This document shows positions 1-7,089 of a stretch of 12,168 bases of DNA, piece by piece. The translations under genes and the position numbers were made by a program. Position 1 is the stretch's first letter. Each line of letters starts with the position of its first letter. The stretch lies in the NCBI GenBank assembly GCA_029859555.1, contig JAOUCV010000034.1, forward strand, positions 1 to 12,168, read 5' to 3'. This DNA comes from Gammaproteobacteria bacterium (GTDB lineage Bacteria; Pseudomonadota; Gammaproteobacteria; UBA9214). The notes under the pieces are model-generated. The model saw only the letters and a list, made by a program, of their open reading frames with translations, had not been told where the DNA came from and ran no database searches.

Positions 1-872
1 ACCCAGTTCTCGATATCGCCGTATTGCGCCGGACCTTCAAGCACGTCGTTTACTACCAGTGTCTCGCCATCACCCGGGGCGGCCAGTAATTCGTCCGCGT
101 TCACAGGTAAATCCATACGGCTGACACCCGCCTGCTGTGTCAGGCCCATTGCCAGCGGATGGTCAGTCGCTACCTGTACAGCACTGCTGTGCACACGGGT
201 CGGCAGTTTGCCACCACCCCAGAACCACACACTGTTAATAACCGGTTCGCCACGCTGCTCGCGCGCTGCGTTTACCGGGTGCGCATGAAACAGCATCTGA
301 ACCTCGTTCAGTGTCGCGTGCCAGTTTGCCGCCGCTTCTCCCTGCGGCAGACAGGAATCGATCGACTGTCCGATAACATTGCCAATGGCTTGCGTGGTAA
401 TTTCCGGGTCAGAAAGCATCGACAGGTACCAGCGTTGTGGCCGTGGTGCCTGCAGCCGCCAGCCACGTTCGGCATAAAAGCCGTTAAAGGCCGCCACCAG
501 TTCATCGGCCTCATCCTGTGTCAGCGTAAAACTGCGACTGTCAAACAGGCGCAAGCTGCTCTGGTCTGCCCGCAGATGCACCGGGTCCACCCGCATCAGG
601 TAATCACCGGAAGCAATACCCGTGTCTGATAAACAGCTCAGTGCTGCAACCGGCAAGTCATTCGGACTCCGGTACTGCAGGCCAAAGCAAGCCGCCAGCG
701 TGCTACTAAAATCGTTACCCGCCGCGGTAGTTGCTGTGCAACGTGACAGCAGCCGGTCAAGCGCGACCGGTCGCGGCTCAAGGTAAGCTGAAACAGGCGG
801 ATCGGAAACCGGGCCACACAATCCAGGCAGTACCAGTGTCAGGTGTCGACCACGAGAAGACAAGGCCGTCAA
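1..872 (-). CDS. RpfE-type / phosphoglycerate-mutase-like protein, partial (C-terminus beyond left edge)
   Basis: An open minus-strand frame runs off the left edge and gives 290 residues with no stop. Residues 188-201 read LNEVQMLFHAHPVN and residues 213-221 read NSVWFWGGG. I recognise these as signatures of a family annotated as 'regulatory protein, RpfE type' or 'cofactor-independent phosphoglycerate mutase-like', often found next to recJ. recJ would be expected just beyond the left edge, but that is inference. The biochemical role is not established and the N-terminal part is poorly conserved. No ATG or GTG is available: the frame has a stop overlapping the thrC end, and the first usable codon is TTG at 872, with another TTG at 863. 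The chosen start lies 5 nt after the thrC stop, so translation is probably coupled to thrC. The family call is from memory of motifs, not a search. Confidence 0.75.
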   Translation of the reverse strand, partial: MTALSSRGRHLTLVLPGLCGPVSDPPVSAYLEPRPVALDRLLSRCTATTAAGNDFSSTLAACFGLQYRSPNDLPVAALSCLSDTGIASGDYLMRVDPVHLRADQSSLRLFDSRSFTLTQDEADELVAAFNGFYAERGWRLQAPRPQRWYLSMLSDPEITTQAIGNVIGQSIDSCLPQGEAAANWHATLNEVQMLFHAHPVNAAREQRGEPVINSVWFWGGGKLPTRVHSSAVQVATDHPLAMGLTQQAGVSRMDLPVNADELLAAPGDGETLVVNDVLEGPAQYGDIENW

Positions 873-877
873 GCCTG

Positions 878-2023
878 TCAGGACATATTACTCAGAATGG
901 CATCCTTGACCGCACCGAGTTCGGCATCGACAGTCAGCATCGGATCATCGCTGCATTGCGCAATTGCAGTATCCGGGTCTTTCAGGCCATGGCCTGTAAG
1001 CGTGCAGACAACGCGACTGCCTTCCGGAATCTTTCCGGAACGGATATCCCGCAAGGCACCGGCAACCGAAGTGGCAGAAGCCGGCTCACAAAAAATACCT
1101 TCGCTTGAAGTCAGTAATTTTTGCGCAGCCAGAATTTCCTCGTCGGTGCATTCATCAAACCAGCCGCCGGATTCATCCTTGACCTTCCAGGCATAGTCCC
1201 AGGACTGCGGGTGTCCGATACGGATAGCGGTCGCAACGGTTTCCGGATGATCAACCATTGCACCACGCATGAAGGGCGCGGAACCGGCTGCCTGGTAACC
1301 CACCATCACCGGACGTTTATCGGTGACGGCCTTGCCGCTGTATTTGCAACTGCCTGCGCAGAAAGCACAGGCCGAAGTCACGCAGGCACCGTCATGCTGC
1401 GCATATTCGCTGTACCCAATCCAGTGTGCCGTGATGTTGCCGGCATTACCGACCGGCAGACAATGGAAGTCCGGTGCGCAGCCCAGCTCATCCACAATTT
1501 CAAAGGCAGCACTCTTCTGCCCCTGCAGCCGGTACGGGTTGATGGAATTGACAATAGTGACCGGTGCATGGTCGGCCACTTCCTTGACCAGCGCCATACC
1601 GGCATCGAAGTTACCGCGAATCTGGATAACCACAGCGCCGTGAATCATCGCCTGTGCCAGCTTGCCGAGCGCAATCTTGCCTTCAGGAATCAGGACAAAA
1701 GCGGTAATGCCGGCACGCGCCGCGTAAGCGGCAGCGGCAGCCGAGGTATTTCCCGTCGAGGCACAGATAATCGCCCGGCTGCCCTCTTCAACCGCTCGGG
1801 TAACCGCCATGGTCATACCACGGTCCTTGAAGGAGCCAGTGGGGTTGAGGCCCTCGTACTTGATATAGAGTTCAACATCCTTGCCAGTTGCAGCCGGTAT
1901 ATTTTCCAGCCGAATAAGTGGCGTATTGCCTTCACCCAGGCTGATGATACGGGTATCAGCGGTAACCGGCATACGGTCACGGTAATGTTCAATCAGGCCG
2001 GTGTAATGTGTTGCGGTAGACAT
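878..2023 (-). CDS. thrC: threonine synthase (PLP-dependent), with a cysteine-rich insertion
   Basis: Converts O-phosphohomoserine to threonine, the last step of threonine synthesis, in the cytoplasm. The 381-residue protein has the PLP-lysine motif GSFKDRGM (K66), the SxGNTSAA loop (residues 89-97) and the glycine-rich phosphate-binding loop VGNAGNIT (191-198). It starts like the short class of bacterial threonine synthases (SLGEGNTPL, 28-36). The ATG at 2023 has a good Shine-Dalgarno AAGGA 8 nt upstream. It follows hom after a 99-bp gap that holds hairpins, and precedes the RpfE-type gene by 5 nt. Odd point: residues about 212-229, just after [16 protein letters not shown], contain four cysteines (C214, C219, C222, C226) in a stretch I do not remember from this family. 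The rest aligns with expectation, including GYQAAGSAP and CEPASA. Family assignment is firm; the function of the insertion is unknown. Confidence 0.96.
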   Translation of the reverse strand: MSTATHYTGLIEHYRDRMPVTADTRIISLGEGNTPLIRLENIPAATGKDVELYIKYEGLNPTGSFKDRGMTMAVTRAVEEGSRAIICASTGNTSAAAAAYAARAGITAFVLIPEGKIALGKLAQAMIHGAVVIQIRGNFDAGMALVKEVADHAPVTIVNSINPYRLQGQKSAAFEIVDELGCAPDFHCLPVGNAGNITAHWIGYSEYAQHDGACVTSACAFCAGSCKYSGKAVTDKRPVMVGYQAAGSAPFMRGAMVDHPETVATAIRIGHPQSWDYAWKVKDESGGWFDECTDEEILAAQKLLTSSEGIFCEPASATSVAGALRDIRSGKIPEGSRVVCTLTGHGLKDPDTAIAQCSDDPMLTVDAELGAVKDAILSNMS

Positions 2024-2031
2024 GCGCTTAA

Positions 2032-2036
2032 TCCTT
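2032..2036 (-). promoter_or_regulatory. thrC ribosome binding site
   Basis: AAGGA on the minus strand lies 8 nt upstream of the thrC ATG at 2023. This supports that start and shows that thrC has its own strong initiation site rather than relying on coupling to hom. Confidence 0.7.
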
Positions 2037-2070
2037 CGTAGTAAAAAATATTTTTCTTCAGCCTTTGCGC

Positions 2071-2089
2071 CCTCTCCCTCCGGGAGAGG
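2071..2089. repeat. REP-like palindrome, copy 1
   Basis: Perfect 8-bp arms CCTCTCCC and GGGAGAGG surround a 3-nt loop (TCC). It lies between hom and thrC, about 48 nt upstream of the thrC start. A related palindrome sits at 9206-9232 between surE and the Smr gene. Palindromes built on CTCTCCC/GGGAGAG are common dispersed intergenic elements in gammaproteobacteria. No T-run follows immediately on either strand, so I do not call it a terminator. It could still act as an mRNA stability or attenuation element within the hom-thrC transcript. Confidence 0.6.
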
Positions 2090-2104
2090 TGATGCATTGG
2101 TCAG

Positions 2105-2141
2105 GCATTTGAAGCATCTGCATTAATCGCAGTTCAAATGC
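2105..2141 (-). promoter_or_regulatory. long hairpin across the hom stop codon
   Basis: Nine-base arms GCATTTGAA (2105-2113) and TTCAAATGC (2133-2141) are perfectly complementary. An inner CTGC/GCAG pairing (2118-2121 with 2129-2132) extends the stem with a 4-nt bulge. The hom stop codon (2123-2125) is inside the loop. There is no T-run after it on the minus strand, so it is probably not a simple intrinsic terminator. An RNA stability or processing element between hom and thrC is an inference. Confidence 0.45.
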
Positions 2142-3439
2142 TCCAGCCGGATGCGCATGATATCACCATGGATACTCTCCAGCGCCTCGATCTGCTCAAT
2201 CGCGTCGTTCATCTGCCGTTCCTGCACCACGTGGGTCAACAGGATAATGGAGGCCTGATCAACGCCGGCCGGCGGCTCTTTCTGCAGTATCGCCTCGATA
2301 CTGATACCGCCGTCACCGAGAATACTGGCGACTTCAGCCATCACACCGGGCTTGTCAGACACCTGCATGCGCAGGTAGTACGCCGTTTCAATATCATCCA
2401 TGGCCAGCACCGGGATGTCAGTAATGGCATCAGGCTGGAAAGCGAGATGTGGTACCCGGTTACCCGGATCACAACTCAGGGTGCGCACGATATCGACGAT
2501 ATCTGCTACCACGGCCGAGGCCGTCGGCTCCGAACCGGCGCCGGCACCGTAATACAGGGTCGGACCGACGGCATCGGCATTCACCAGTACCGCGTTCATA
2601 ACACCATCAACATTGGCAATCAGGCGGCGTTCCGGAATCAGCGTCGGATGTACACGCATTTCGATTCCCTGCTGCGTGCGCCGTGTGTAGCCCAGGTGCT
2701 TGATGCGATAACCGAATGCCTCGGCATAGGTAACATCCGCGCGGGTAATACGGCTGATGCCCTCCGTGTAAACCTTGTCGAACTGCAACGGAATACCGAA
2801 AGCGATGGATGCCAGTATGGTGAGCTTGTGCGCTGCGTCTATACCCTCAACATCAAAGGTGGGATCGGCCTCTGCATAACCCAGTGCCTGCGCCTCTTTC
2901 AGCACATCGGAAAAGTCACGTCCCTTGTCGCGCATCTCGGTGAGGATGAAATTACCGGTACCGTTGATAATGCCGGTGAGCCACTCGATTCGATTGGCTG
3001 AAAGCCCTTCACGCAGGGCCTTGATGATCGGGATGCCACCGGCGACCGCCGCTTCAAAAGCCACCATGACACCCTTGTCCTGTGCCGCAGCAAAAATCTC
3101 GTTACCGTGCATGGCGATCAGTGCCTTGTTGGCTGTGACCACGTGCTTGCCATTGGCGATGGCTTGCAGCACAAGTTCGCGCGCCGGCTCGTAACCGCCA
3201 ATCAATTCAACAATGATATCGACATCGGGATTCTGCACCAGTGCAAAGGCGTCATCACCGACATCGATGCCATCAATACCCGGCAAACCGCCTGCATCAT
3301 ATTCACGCGCTGCTGCATGACTGACGACGATGCCACGACCGGCACGCCGGCTGATTTCATCTGCATTGCGGCTTAAAACGTTAAACGTACCACCACCCAC
3401 TGTGCCGAGGCCCAGCAGGCCAACCTTGACCGGATTCAA
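2123..3439 (-). CDS. hom: homoserine dehydrogenase with C-terminal ACT domain
   Basis: Reduces aspartate semialdehyde to homoserine with NAD(P)H, the branch point to threonine and methionine; cytoplasmic. The 438-residue protein (with the start chosen here) has a Rossmann motif GLGTVG at 10-15, TANKALIA around 102-109, the substrate-domain motif NGTGNF at 159-164 and DAAHK ending in K205, a conserved lysine. An ACT domain follows at about 354-424 (RMQVSDKPGVMAEV onward), which in this family usually mediates allosteric feedback by threonine. It is the monofunctional type, without a fused aspartokinase. I chose a TTG start at 3439 because GGGAGGG lies 8 nt upstream and the homologous sequence begins at NPVKVGLLGLG. 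A longer frame opens at TTG 3502, inside the aminotransferase gene, with no homologous extension. Only 5 nt separate it from the upstream stop, so it is part of an operon. Confidence 0.95.
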   Translation of the reverse strand: MNPVKVGLLGLGTVGGGTFNVLSRNADEISRRAGRGIVVSHAAAREYDAGGLPGIDGIDVGDDAFALVQNPDVDIIVELIGGYEPARELVLQAIANGKHVVTANKALIAMHGNEIFAAAQDKGVMVAFEAAVAGGIPIIKALREGLSANRIEWLTGIINGTGNFILTEMRDKGRDFSDVLKEAQALGYAEADPTFDVEGIDAAHKLTILASIAFGIPLQFDKVYTEGISRITRADVTYAEAFGYRIKHLGYTRRTQQGIEMRVHPTLIPERRLIANVDGVMNAVLVNADAVGPTLYYGAGAGSEPTASAVVADIVDIVRTLSCDPGNRVPHLAFQPDAITDIPVLAMDDIETAYYLRMQVSDKPGVMAEVASILGDGGISIEAILQKEPPAGVDQASIILLTHVVQERQMNDAIEQIEALESIHGDIMRIRLEHLNCD

Positions 3440-3444
3440 ATGAA

Positions 3445-4650
3445 TTACCCTCCCGAGATTTTTGATTGCCCCAGATCCCTGTTGAACATCTCCCGGATAC
3501 AACGAATCGCCTGCCGGGTACGGTGTGGGTTTTCGATCAGGCCAAACCTGACATAATCATCACCGTACTCGCCAAAACCCACGCCGGGTGAAACAGCAAC
3601 CTTGGCATCACTTAACAGTTTTTTGGAAAATTCCAGGGAACCCATTTCCTGATAGGGTTCCGGTATTTTTGCCCAGACAAACATGGTTGCCTTGGGAACC
3701 TCCACCGGCCAGTTTATGGAATGCAGACCGTCGCACAGAACATCACGCCGTTCCCGGTACATGTTGACAATATCTGCGACGCATTCCTGCGGACCTTCCA
3801 GCGCCGCAATGGCCGCCACCTGGATGGGTGTGAACATGCCATAGTCCAGGTAGGACTTCATACGCGTCAGCGCCGCAACCAGCGTTTCATTGCCGCACAT
3901 AAAACCGACCCGCCAGCCCGGCATGTTGTAACTTTTGGACAACGAGAAAAATTCCACTGCAATGTCCATGGCACCGTCGACCTGCAGGATAGACGGCGCC
4001 TTGTAACCGTCGAACACCAGGTCCGCATAGGCCAGATCCTGGATGACCCAGATCTCGTGTTCGCGTGCAATCGCCACGACCTTTTCAAAAAATTCCAGTT
4101 CCACACACTGCGTGGTCGGATTGCCCGGAAAATTCAGCACCAGCATTTTCGGTTTTGGCCAGGAATCCTTGATGGCCTTTTCCAGTTCCGCAAAGAAATC
4201 CACATCCGGACGCAACGGCACATGCCGGATATCGGCGCCTGCAATAGCGAAGCCATAGGGATGTATCGGATAGGCCGGGTTCGGTACCAGCACGGCATCA
4301 CCCGGCCCCACGGTTGCCAGCGCCAGGTGTGCCAGGCCTTCCTTGGAACCGATCGTGACGATGGCATTTTTCTCCGGATCCAGATCGACGTCATAGCGGC
4401 GCTTGTACCAGTCACAGATCGCCTTGCGTAACCTCGGGATACCGCGTGACAGGGAATAACGGTGGGTATCACCGCGCTGGGCGGTCTCCACCAGCTTGTC
4501 GACGATGTGCTGTGGCGTCGGCTGGTCCGGGTTACCCATGCCAAAATCAATAATATCCTCACCACGCGCGCGCGCCTCTGCCTTCAACTCATTGACAATA
4601 TTGAAAACATACGGGGGCAGCCGTTTGATACGGGCAAATTCTTCTATCAC
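3445..4650 (-). CDS. alaC: AlaC-type PLP-dependent aminotransferase
   Basis: Fold-type I aminotransferase, very similar along its whole length to what I remember of E. coli AlaC (glutamate-pyruvate transaminase): [11 protein letters not shown] near the start, [14 protein letters not shown] (29-42), [13 protein letters not shown] (97-109), VPNPAYPIH (122-130), and the PLP-lysine motif [15 protein letters not shown] (236-250, K239). The C-terminal domain has [16 protein letters not shown]. With the GTG at 4650 the protein has 401 residues, the usual length. The frame stays open to an ATG at 4854, but that would overlap the divergent Mth938-like gene and add 68 residues that do not fit the family. 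No clear Shine-Dalgarno precedes the GTG. It lies directly upstream of hom, so its product may serve amino acid synthesis alongside threonine. Alanine is the likeliest product, but specificity cannot be read from the sequence. Confidence 0.92.
   Translation of the reverse strand: MIEEFARIKRLPPYVFNIVNELKAEARARGEDIIDFGMGNPDQPTPQHIVDKLVETAQRGDTHRYSLSRGIPRLRKAICDWYKRRYDVDLDPEKNAIVTIGSKEGLAHLALATVGPGDAVLVPNPAYPIHPYGFAIAGADIRHVPLRPDVDFFAELEKAIKDSWPKPKMLVLNFPGNPTTQCVELEFFEKVVAIAREHEIWVIQDLAYADLVFDGYKAPSILQVDGAMDIAVEFFSLSKSYNMPGWRVGFMCGNETLVAALTRMKSYLDYGMFTPIQVAAIAALEGPQECVADIVNMYRERRDVLCDGLHSINWPVEVPKATMFVWAKIPEPYQEMGSLEFSKKLLSDAKVAVSPGVGFGEYGDDYVRFGLIENPHRTRQAIRCIREMFNRDLGQSKISGG
3448..3454 (-). 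promoter_or_regulatory. hom ribosome binding site deciding a TTG start
   Basis: GGGAGGG on the minus strand forms the last codons of the aminotransferase gene and sits 8 nt upstream of TTG 3439. It is the strongest Shine-Dalgarno near the hom start and selects this rare start codon. Confidence 0.65.
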
Positions 4651-4673
4651 AGTGGTAACCGGGTATTTCGTTG

Positions 4674-4720
4674 AATATAAAGAGATTACAGCAATTTTCC
4701 AGACCTGCCAAACTTCTTCA
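4674..4720 (-). promoter_or_regulatory. possible promoter region for alaC-hom-thrC
   Basis: Upstream of the GTG start there is an AT-rich stretch with TATATT (4674-4679, minus strand) as a -10 candidate. A second option is TTGGCA followed after 17 nt by TAATCT. Neither is a complete consensus, so this is only a likely place for the operon promoter within the 172-bp divergent gap. Confidence 0.25.
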
Positions 4721-4731
4721 ATAGTAGCGAA

Positions 4732-4796
4732 GCCTGCACCGGCCGGATACCCCGCTATTCGGGTCGCCGCTCGATGCAGGCCTGATCTTGTCAGGC
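4732..4796. repeat. nested inverted repeats in the divergent alaC / Mth938 gap
   Basis: GCCTGCA (4732-4738) is inverted at TGCAGGC (4775-4781). A tighter hairpin GCCTGA (4780-4785), loop TCTTG, TCAGGC (4791-4796) follows immediately. The second hairpin overlaps the -35 candidate of the plus-strand gene, so it could be an operator. It could also be a degenerate dispersed repeat. Confidence 0.4.
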
Positions 4797-4816
4797 TCGC
4801 CGCGTCTGCGTATCTT
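4788..4816 (+). promoter_or_regulatory. candidate sigma-70 promoter for the Mth938-like gene
   Basis: TTGTCA (4788-4793, 5 of 6 matches to the -35 consensus), a 17-nt spacer, and TATCTT (4811-4816, 4 of 6 matches to the -10). The expected transcription start falls at about 4823, at or next to the ATG, which would make the mRNA leaderless or nearly so. Confidence 0.45.
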
Positions 4817-4822
4817 TCCGCT

Positions 4823-5200
4823 ATGCGTTTTTCCCAGGACTCATTTGCCAGCAACAGTATCCGTGCCTATAGCGATGGAGAAATCTCGGTAAATGAGAAG
4901 ATTATTAACCGCAGCGTCATCATTTCAGCGGATGTCATTCAGCTCTGGGAACCGGCAGGTATCGATCAGCTGACCGCCGCACACTGCGAGATAATTAGCG
5001 AATTCAATCCTGAAGTCGTCATTATCGGAACCGGCAAACGGCTGCAATTCCCGGTAGCGTCGGTCATCGCCGGCTTGCAGACACAGGGTATCGGGGTAGA
5101 AATAATGGCACATGACGCAGCCTGCCGAACCTTCAACATCCTGCTGGGCGAAGACCGCCGGGTGGTGGCAGGACTGTTGATGGACGGACCCGGACTGTAG
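4823..5200 (+). CDS. Mth938-like domain protein (DUF498 / NDUFAF3 family)
   Basis: A 125-residue cytoplasmic protein with the compact Mth938 fold signature: RSYSDGE-like start ([10 protein letters not shown], 15-24), RSVIIS (30-35), [16 protein letters not shown] (60-75), and GIGVEIM followed by [16 protein letters not shown] near the end. Human NDUFAF3 of this family helps assemble respiratory complex I. The role of the bacterial members is not known and should not be assumed from that. The ATG at 4823 fits the usual family start. No Shine-Dalgarno precedes it, and the candidate promoter ends 7 nt upstream. The gene stands alone, divergent from alaC and convergent with rpoS, with a 50-nt gap to the rpoS stop. 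Confidence 0.88.
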   Translation: MRFSQDSFASNSIRAYSDGEISVNEKIINRSVIISADVIQLWEPAGIDQLTAAHCEIISEFNPEVVIIGTGKRLQFPVASVIAGLQTQGIGVEIMAHDAACRTFNILLGEDRRVVAGLLMDGPGL

Positions 5201-5202
5201 CA

Positions 5203-5217
5203 GCGGACCTTGTCCGC
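5203..5217 (+). terminator. short GC hairpin after the Mth938-like gene
   Basis: GCGGAC, loop CTT, GTCCGC starts 3 nt after the stop codon. No T-run follows, so any termination would be weak or would depend on the next hairpin. Confidence 0.35.
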
Positions 5218-5226
5218 GATGCGGTG

Positions 5227-5257
5227 AAATAACCAGTTGCGGTTACCAGGTTATTTT
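5227..5257. terminator. possible bidirectional terminator between convergent genes
   Basis: Eight-base arms AAATAACC (5227-5234) and GGTTATTT (5249-5256) form a hairpin ending in TTTT on the plus strand. The arm on the rpoS side contains the rpoS stop codon. Its position between the convergent Mth938-like gene and rpoS supports a shared terminator role. The stem is AT-rich and the loop is long, so strength is uncertain. Confidence 0.45.
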
Positions 5258-6219
5258 AACAACGCCTCGACCGAGAAGCCTTCCTGCTCGAGAATACGCT
5301 TGAGTTTCTTCAACGCATCCATCTGGATTTGCCGTACGCGTTCGCGCGTCACGCCGATTTCCCTGCCAACCTCTTCCAGAGTCGACACTGAATAACCATG
5401 CAGGCCGAAGCGCCGCTCTACAACCTCGCGTTGCTTGTCGCTGAGCTTTGACAGGCAGTCCTCGAGATTTGAATGAACACTCTCTTCCTGCAGGGTTTCT
5501 GTCGGATCCTTGACCGCACTATCCGGAATGGTATCAAGCAAGGTCTTTCCGGAGTCACTCATAACGCTGCTGTCTGTCGAGGCCGTGCGCTCATTCAGTC
5601 CAAGCATGCGTTCGACATCGGCAATCGGCTTGTTCAACAGCACCGCAATCTCCTCTGCGGATGGCTCATGATCCAGTGTCTGCGCAAGATTACGCGCGGC
5701 GCGGAGATAGACGTTGATTTCCTTGACGACATGAATCGGCAAGCGGATGGTGCGCGTCTGGTTCATGATGGCACGTTCAATGGTTTGCCGAATCCACCAG
5801 GTGCCGTAGGTTGAAAAACGAAAACCGAGTTCTGGATCAAATTTTTCAACTGCCCGGATCAGGCCAAGGTTGCCCTCTTCAATCAGGTCCAGGAAAGCCA
5901 GCCCGCGATTCATATAGCGCCGGGCAATTTTTACTACCAGACGCAGATTACTCTCGATCATGCGCTTGCGGGCCGCCTCGTCACCCTTCTGTGCAAGACG
6001 TGAAAACCTGACCTCTTCCTCTGCAGTCAGCAGTGGCGAAGCACCAATCTCGTTGAGATACAGTCGGGTTGGGTCGTGACTTTCTGCCGCATTCGTACGT
6101 ATCTTGCCGTATACGGGCTCGACCTTGTCCGTGGCTGGCGCCTGTTGCTTTTCAGGCTGGCCTGCAGAGTCACTCTTGTCGGGTCCCTTGCGTCTTGCCA
6201 TGGCATCCCCGCCATTCAT
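5251..6219 (-). CDS. rpoS: RNA polymerase sigma factor RpoS (sigma-38)
   Basis: Stationary-phase and general stress sigma factor. With the chosen start it has 322 residues, close to E. coli RpoS (330). Region 1.2 is at about 51-84 ([21 protein letters not shown]). Region 2 carries [16 protein letters not shown], the core-binding [18 protein letters not shown] and the -10 recognition segment [18 protein letters not shown]. Region 3 includes [11 protein letters not shown] (182-192), and region 4 has the helix-turn-helix [19 protein letters not shown] (281-299). The lysine equivalent to E. coli K173, needed for RssB-directed proteolysis, is kept (K166 in HVVKEIN), so regulated turnover is possible. 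Three starts exist: GTG 6237, ATG 6219 and ATG 6201. I prefer 6219, with AGGGA 8 nt upstream; 6201 has GGGG 5 nt upstream. It follows nlpD as usual, and a leader hairpin covers the binding site. Confidence 0.97.
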   Translation of the reverse strand: MNGGDAMARRKGPDKSDSAGQPEKQQAPATDKVEPVYGKIRTNAAESHDPTRLYLNEIGASPLLTAEEEVRFSRLAQKGDEAARKRMIESNLRLVVKIARRYMNRGLAFLDLIEEGNLGLIRAVEKFDPELGFRFSTYGTWWIRQTIERAIMNQTRTIRLPIHVVKEINVYLRAARNLAQTLDHEPSAEEIAVLLNKPIADVERMLGLNERTASTDSSVMSDSGKTLLDTIPDSAVKDPTETLQEESVHSNLEDCLSKLSDKQREVVERRFGLHGYSVSTLEEVGREIGVTRERVRQIQMDALKKLKRILEQEGFSVEALLK

Positions 6220-6228
6220 TGTTACTTT

Positions 6229-6251
6229 CCCTGCCACGCCAGCAGGCAGGG
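6229..6251 (-). promoter_or_regulatory. hairpin sequestering the rpoS Shine-Dalgarno
   Basis: On the minus strand CCCTGCC (6251-6245), a 9-nt loop and GGCAGGG (6235-6229) form a perfect 7-bp GC-rich stem in the nlpD-rpoS gap. The 3' arm contains most of the Shine-Dalgarno for ATG 6219. No T-run follows on either strand, so it is not an intrinsic terminator. In E. coli the rpoS ribosome binding site is masked by leader structure and freed by small RNAs with Hfq; a comparable but much shorter device is inferred here. Confidence 0.5.
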
Positions 6252-6276
6252 TATTGGGTGAAGATTATTTGACTGA

Positions 6277-7089
6277 TTACTGCCGGGGCAGATACTTCAG
6301 GGGGTCTACCGGTTTGCCATCCTTGCGGATTTCAAAGTACAGCTCATTGCGGCTGGTGCCGCTACTCCCCATCTTCGCAATCATTTGTCCTGCCGAGACG
6401 TATTCACCTTCCGCAACGAGCAGCTTGCTGTTATGCCCGTAGGCACTGAGCAAATTTTCGCTGTGTTTTACGATAATAAGCCTGCCATAGCCAACAAGTC
6501 CACTCCCGGCATAGACAACCGTGCCATTTCCTGCCGCATTGACCGGTTGATCTGCATGCCCGCCTATCTCGATACCGCGTTTACCACTGGCATTTGACTG
6601 GAATTTACTCAATACCCGGCCCCGCGTGGGCCAGATCCAGGGACCGTTAAACGGCTTGTTACTGGCTGCGGCAGGTGCCGGTGTGCTCGCCTGACGAGCA
6701 ACCGGTTTTACAGCCGGGGCGGCAACCGGTTTGGAGGCAACCACCGCTTTGCCCTGTCGTAACGGTGCAACGGTGACGCCATTACTGCGCACAGCGGGTC
6801 GCACCCGCAGGCGCTGTCCGCTGTAAATAGTGTATGGCGCACGAATACCATTGAGGCTGGCGAGCTGGTGGTACCCGAGCCCGTGCGCCCAGGCAATCGA
6901 GTACAGCGTGTCACCCCGCTCCACTACTGTGTAGTCACCGCTGGATTTTTTAGCCGCCGCGCGAGGTGCTGATGATTTAGCGGTTGTCGACTGGTTGTTA
7001 CGCGCGTCAATCGGGGCACGCGCAGACTGTGAACCGCAGGCGCTCAGCAGCAGCAGACAAACAGCTATTGTTAAATAACGGTAGCGCAT
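6277..7089 (-). CDS. nlpD: NlpD-type lipoprotein, LysM and degenerate LytM (M23) domains
   Basis: Outer-membrane lipoprotein; in E. coli NlpD activates the division amidase AmiC at the septum. The 270 residues begin with a lipoprotein signal and lipobox LSAC (C18), with glycine at +2, which suits outer-membrane sorting. A LysM domain follows at 53-96 (YTVVERGDTLYSIA onward), then a Pro/Ala-rich linker (about 100-145) and an M23 domain at about 150-268. The domain lacks the catalytic zinc ligands: the first histidine position is R171 (RGIEIGG), and the HxH pair reads E249-L-Y251 in NELYFEIR. It should therefore be an activator rather than a peptidase, as in known NlpD. The ATG at 7089 overlaps the yqaA stop as TGATG. 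A TTG one codon upstream is the only other start. Confidence 0.94.
   Translation of the reverse strand: MRYRYLTIAVCLLLLSACGSQSARAPIDARNNQSTTAKSSAPRAAAKKSSGDYTVVERGDTLYSIAWAHGLGYHQLASLNGIRAPYTIYSGQRLRVRPAVRSNGVTVAPLRQGKAVVASKPVAAPAVKPVARQASTPAPAAASNKPFNGPWIWPTRGRVLSKFQSNASGKRGIEIGGHADQPVNAAGNGTVVYAGSGLVGYGRLIIVKHSENLLSAYGHNSKLLVAEGEYVSAGQMIAKMGSSGTSRNELYFEIRKDGKPVDPLKYLPRQ

Noticed and set aside
159..629. Plus-strand open frame of 156 codons
   Set aside because: It lies antisense to the RpfE-type gene, whose translation carries recognisable motifs (LNEVQM, VWFWGGG). The plus-strand product has no recognisable content.
1121..2041. Long plus-strand open frame (306 codons) over thrC
   Set aside because: Antisense shadow of thrC; composition is unlike a real protein, and the minus strand encodes a clear threonine synthase.
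2138..3001. Long plus-strand open frame (287 codons) over hom
   Set aside because: Antisense shadow of hom, which has complete family motifs.
4496..4822. N-terminal extension of the Mth938-like frame to 4496
   Set aside because: The extra part is antisense to alaC and lacks homology. ATG 4823 gives the usual family length.
4651..4854. N-terminal extension of the aminotransferase from ATG 4854
   Set aside because: It would overlap the divergent Mth938-like gene and add 68 residues absent from AlaC proteins. The family start matches GTG 4650.
6229..6251. nlpD-rpoS hairpin as an intrinsic terminator
   Set aside because: No T-run follows on either strand, and it would block rpoS, which normally shares transcripts with nlpD.
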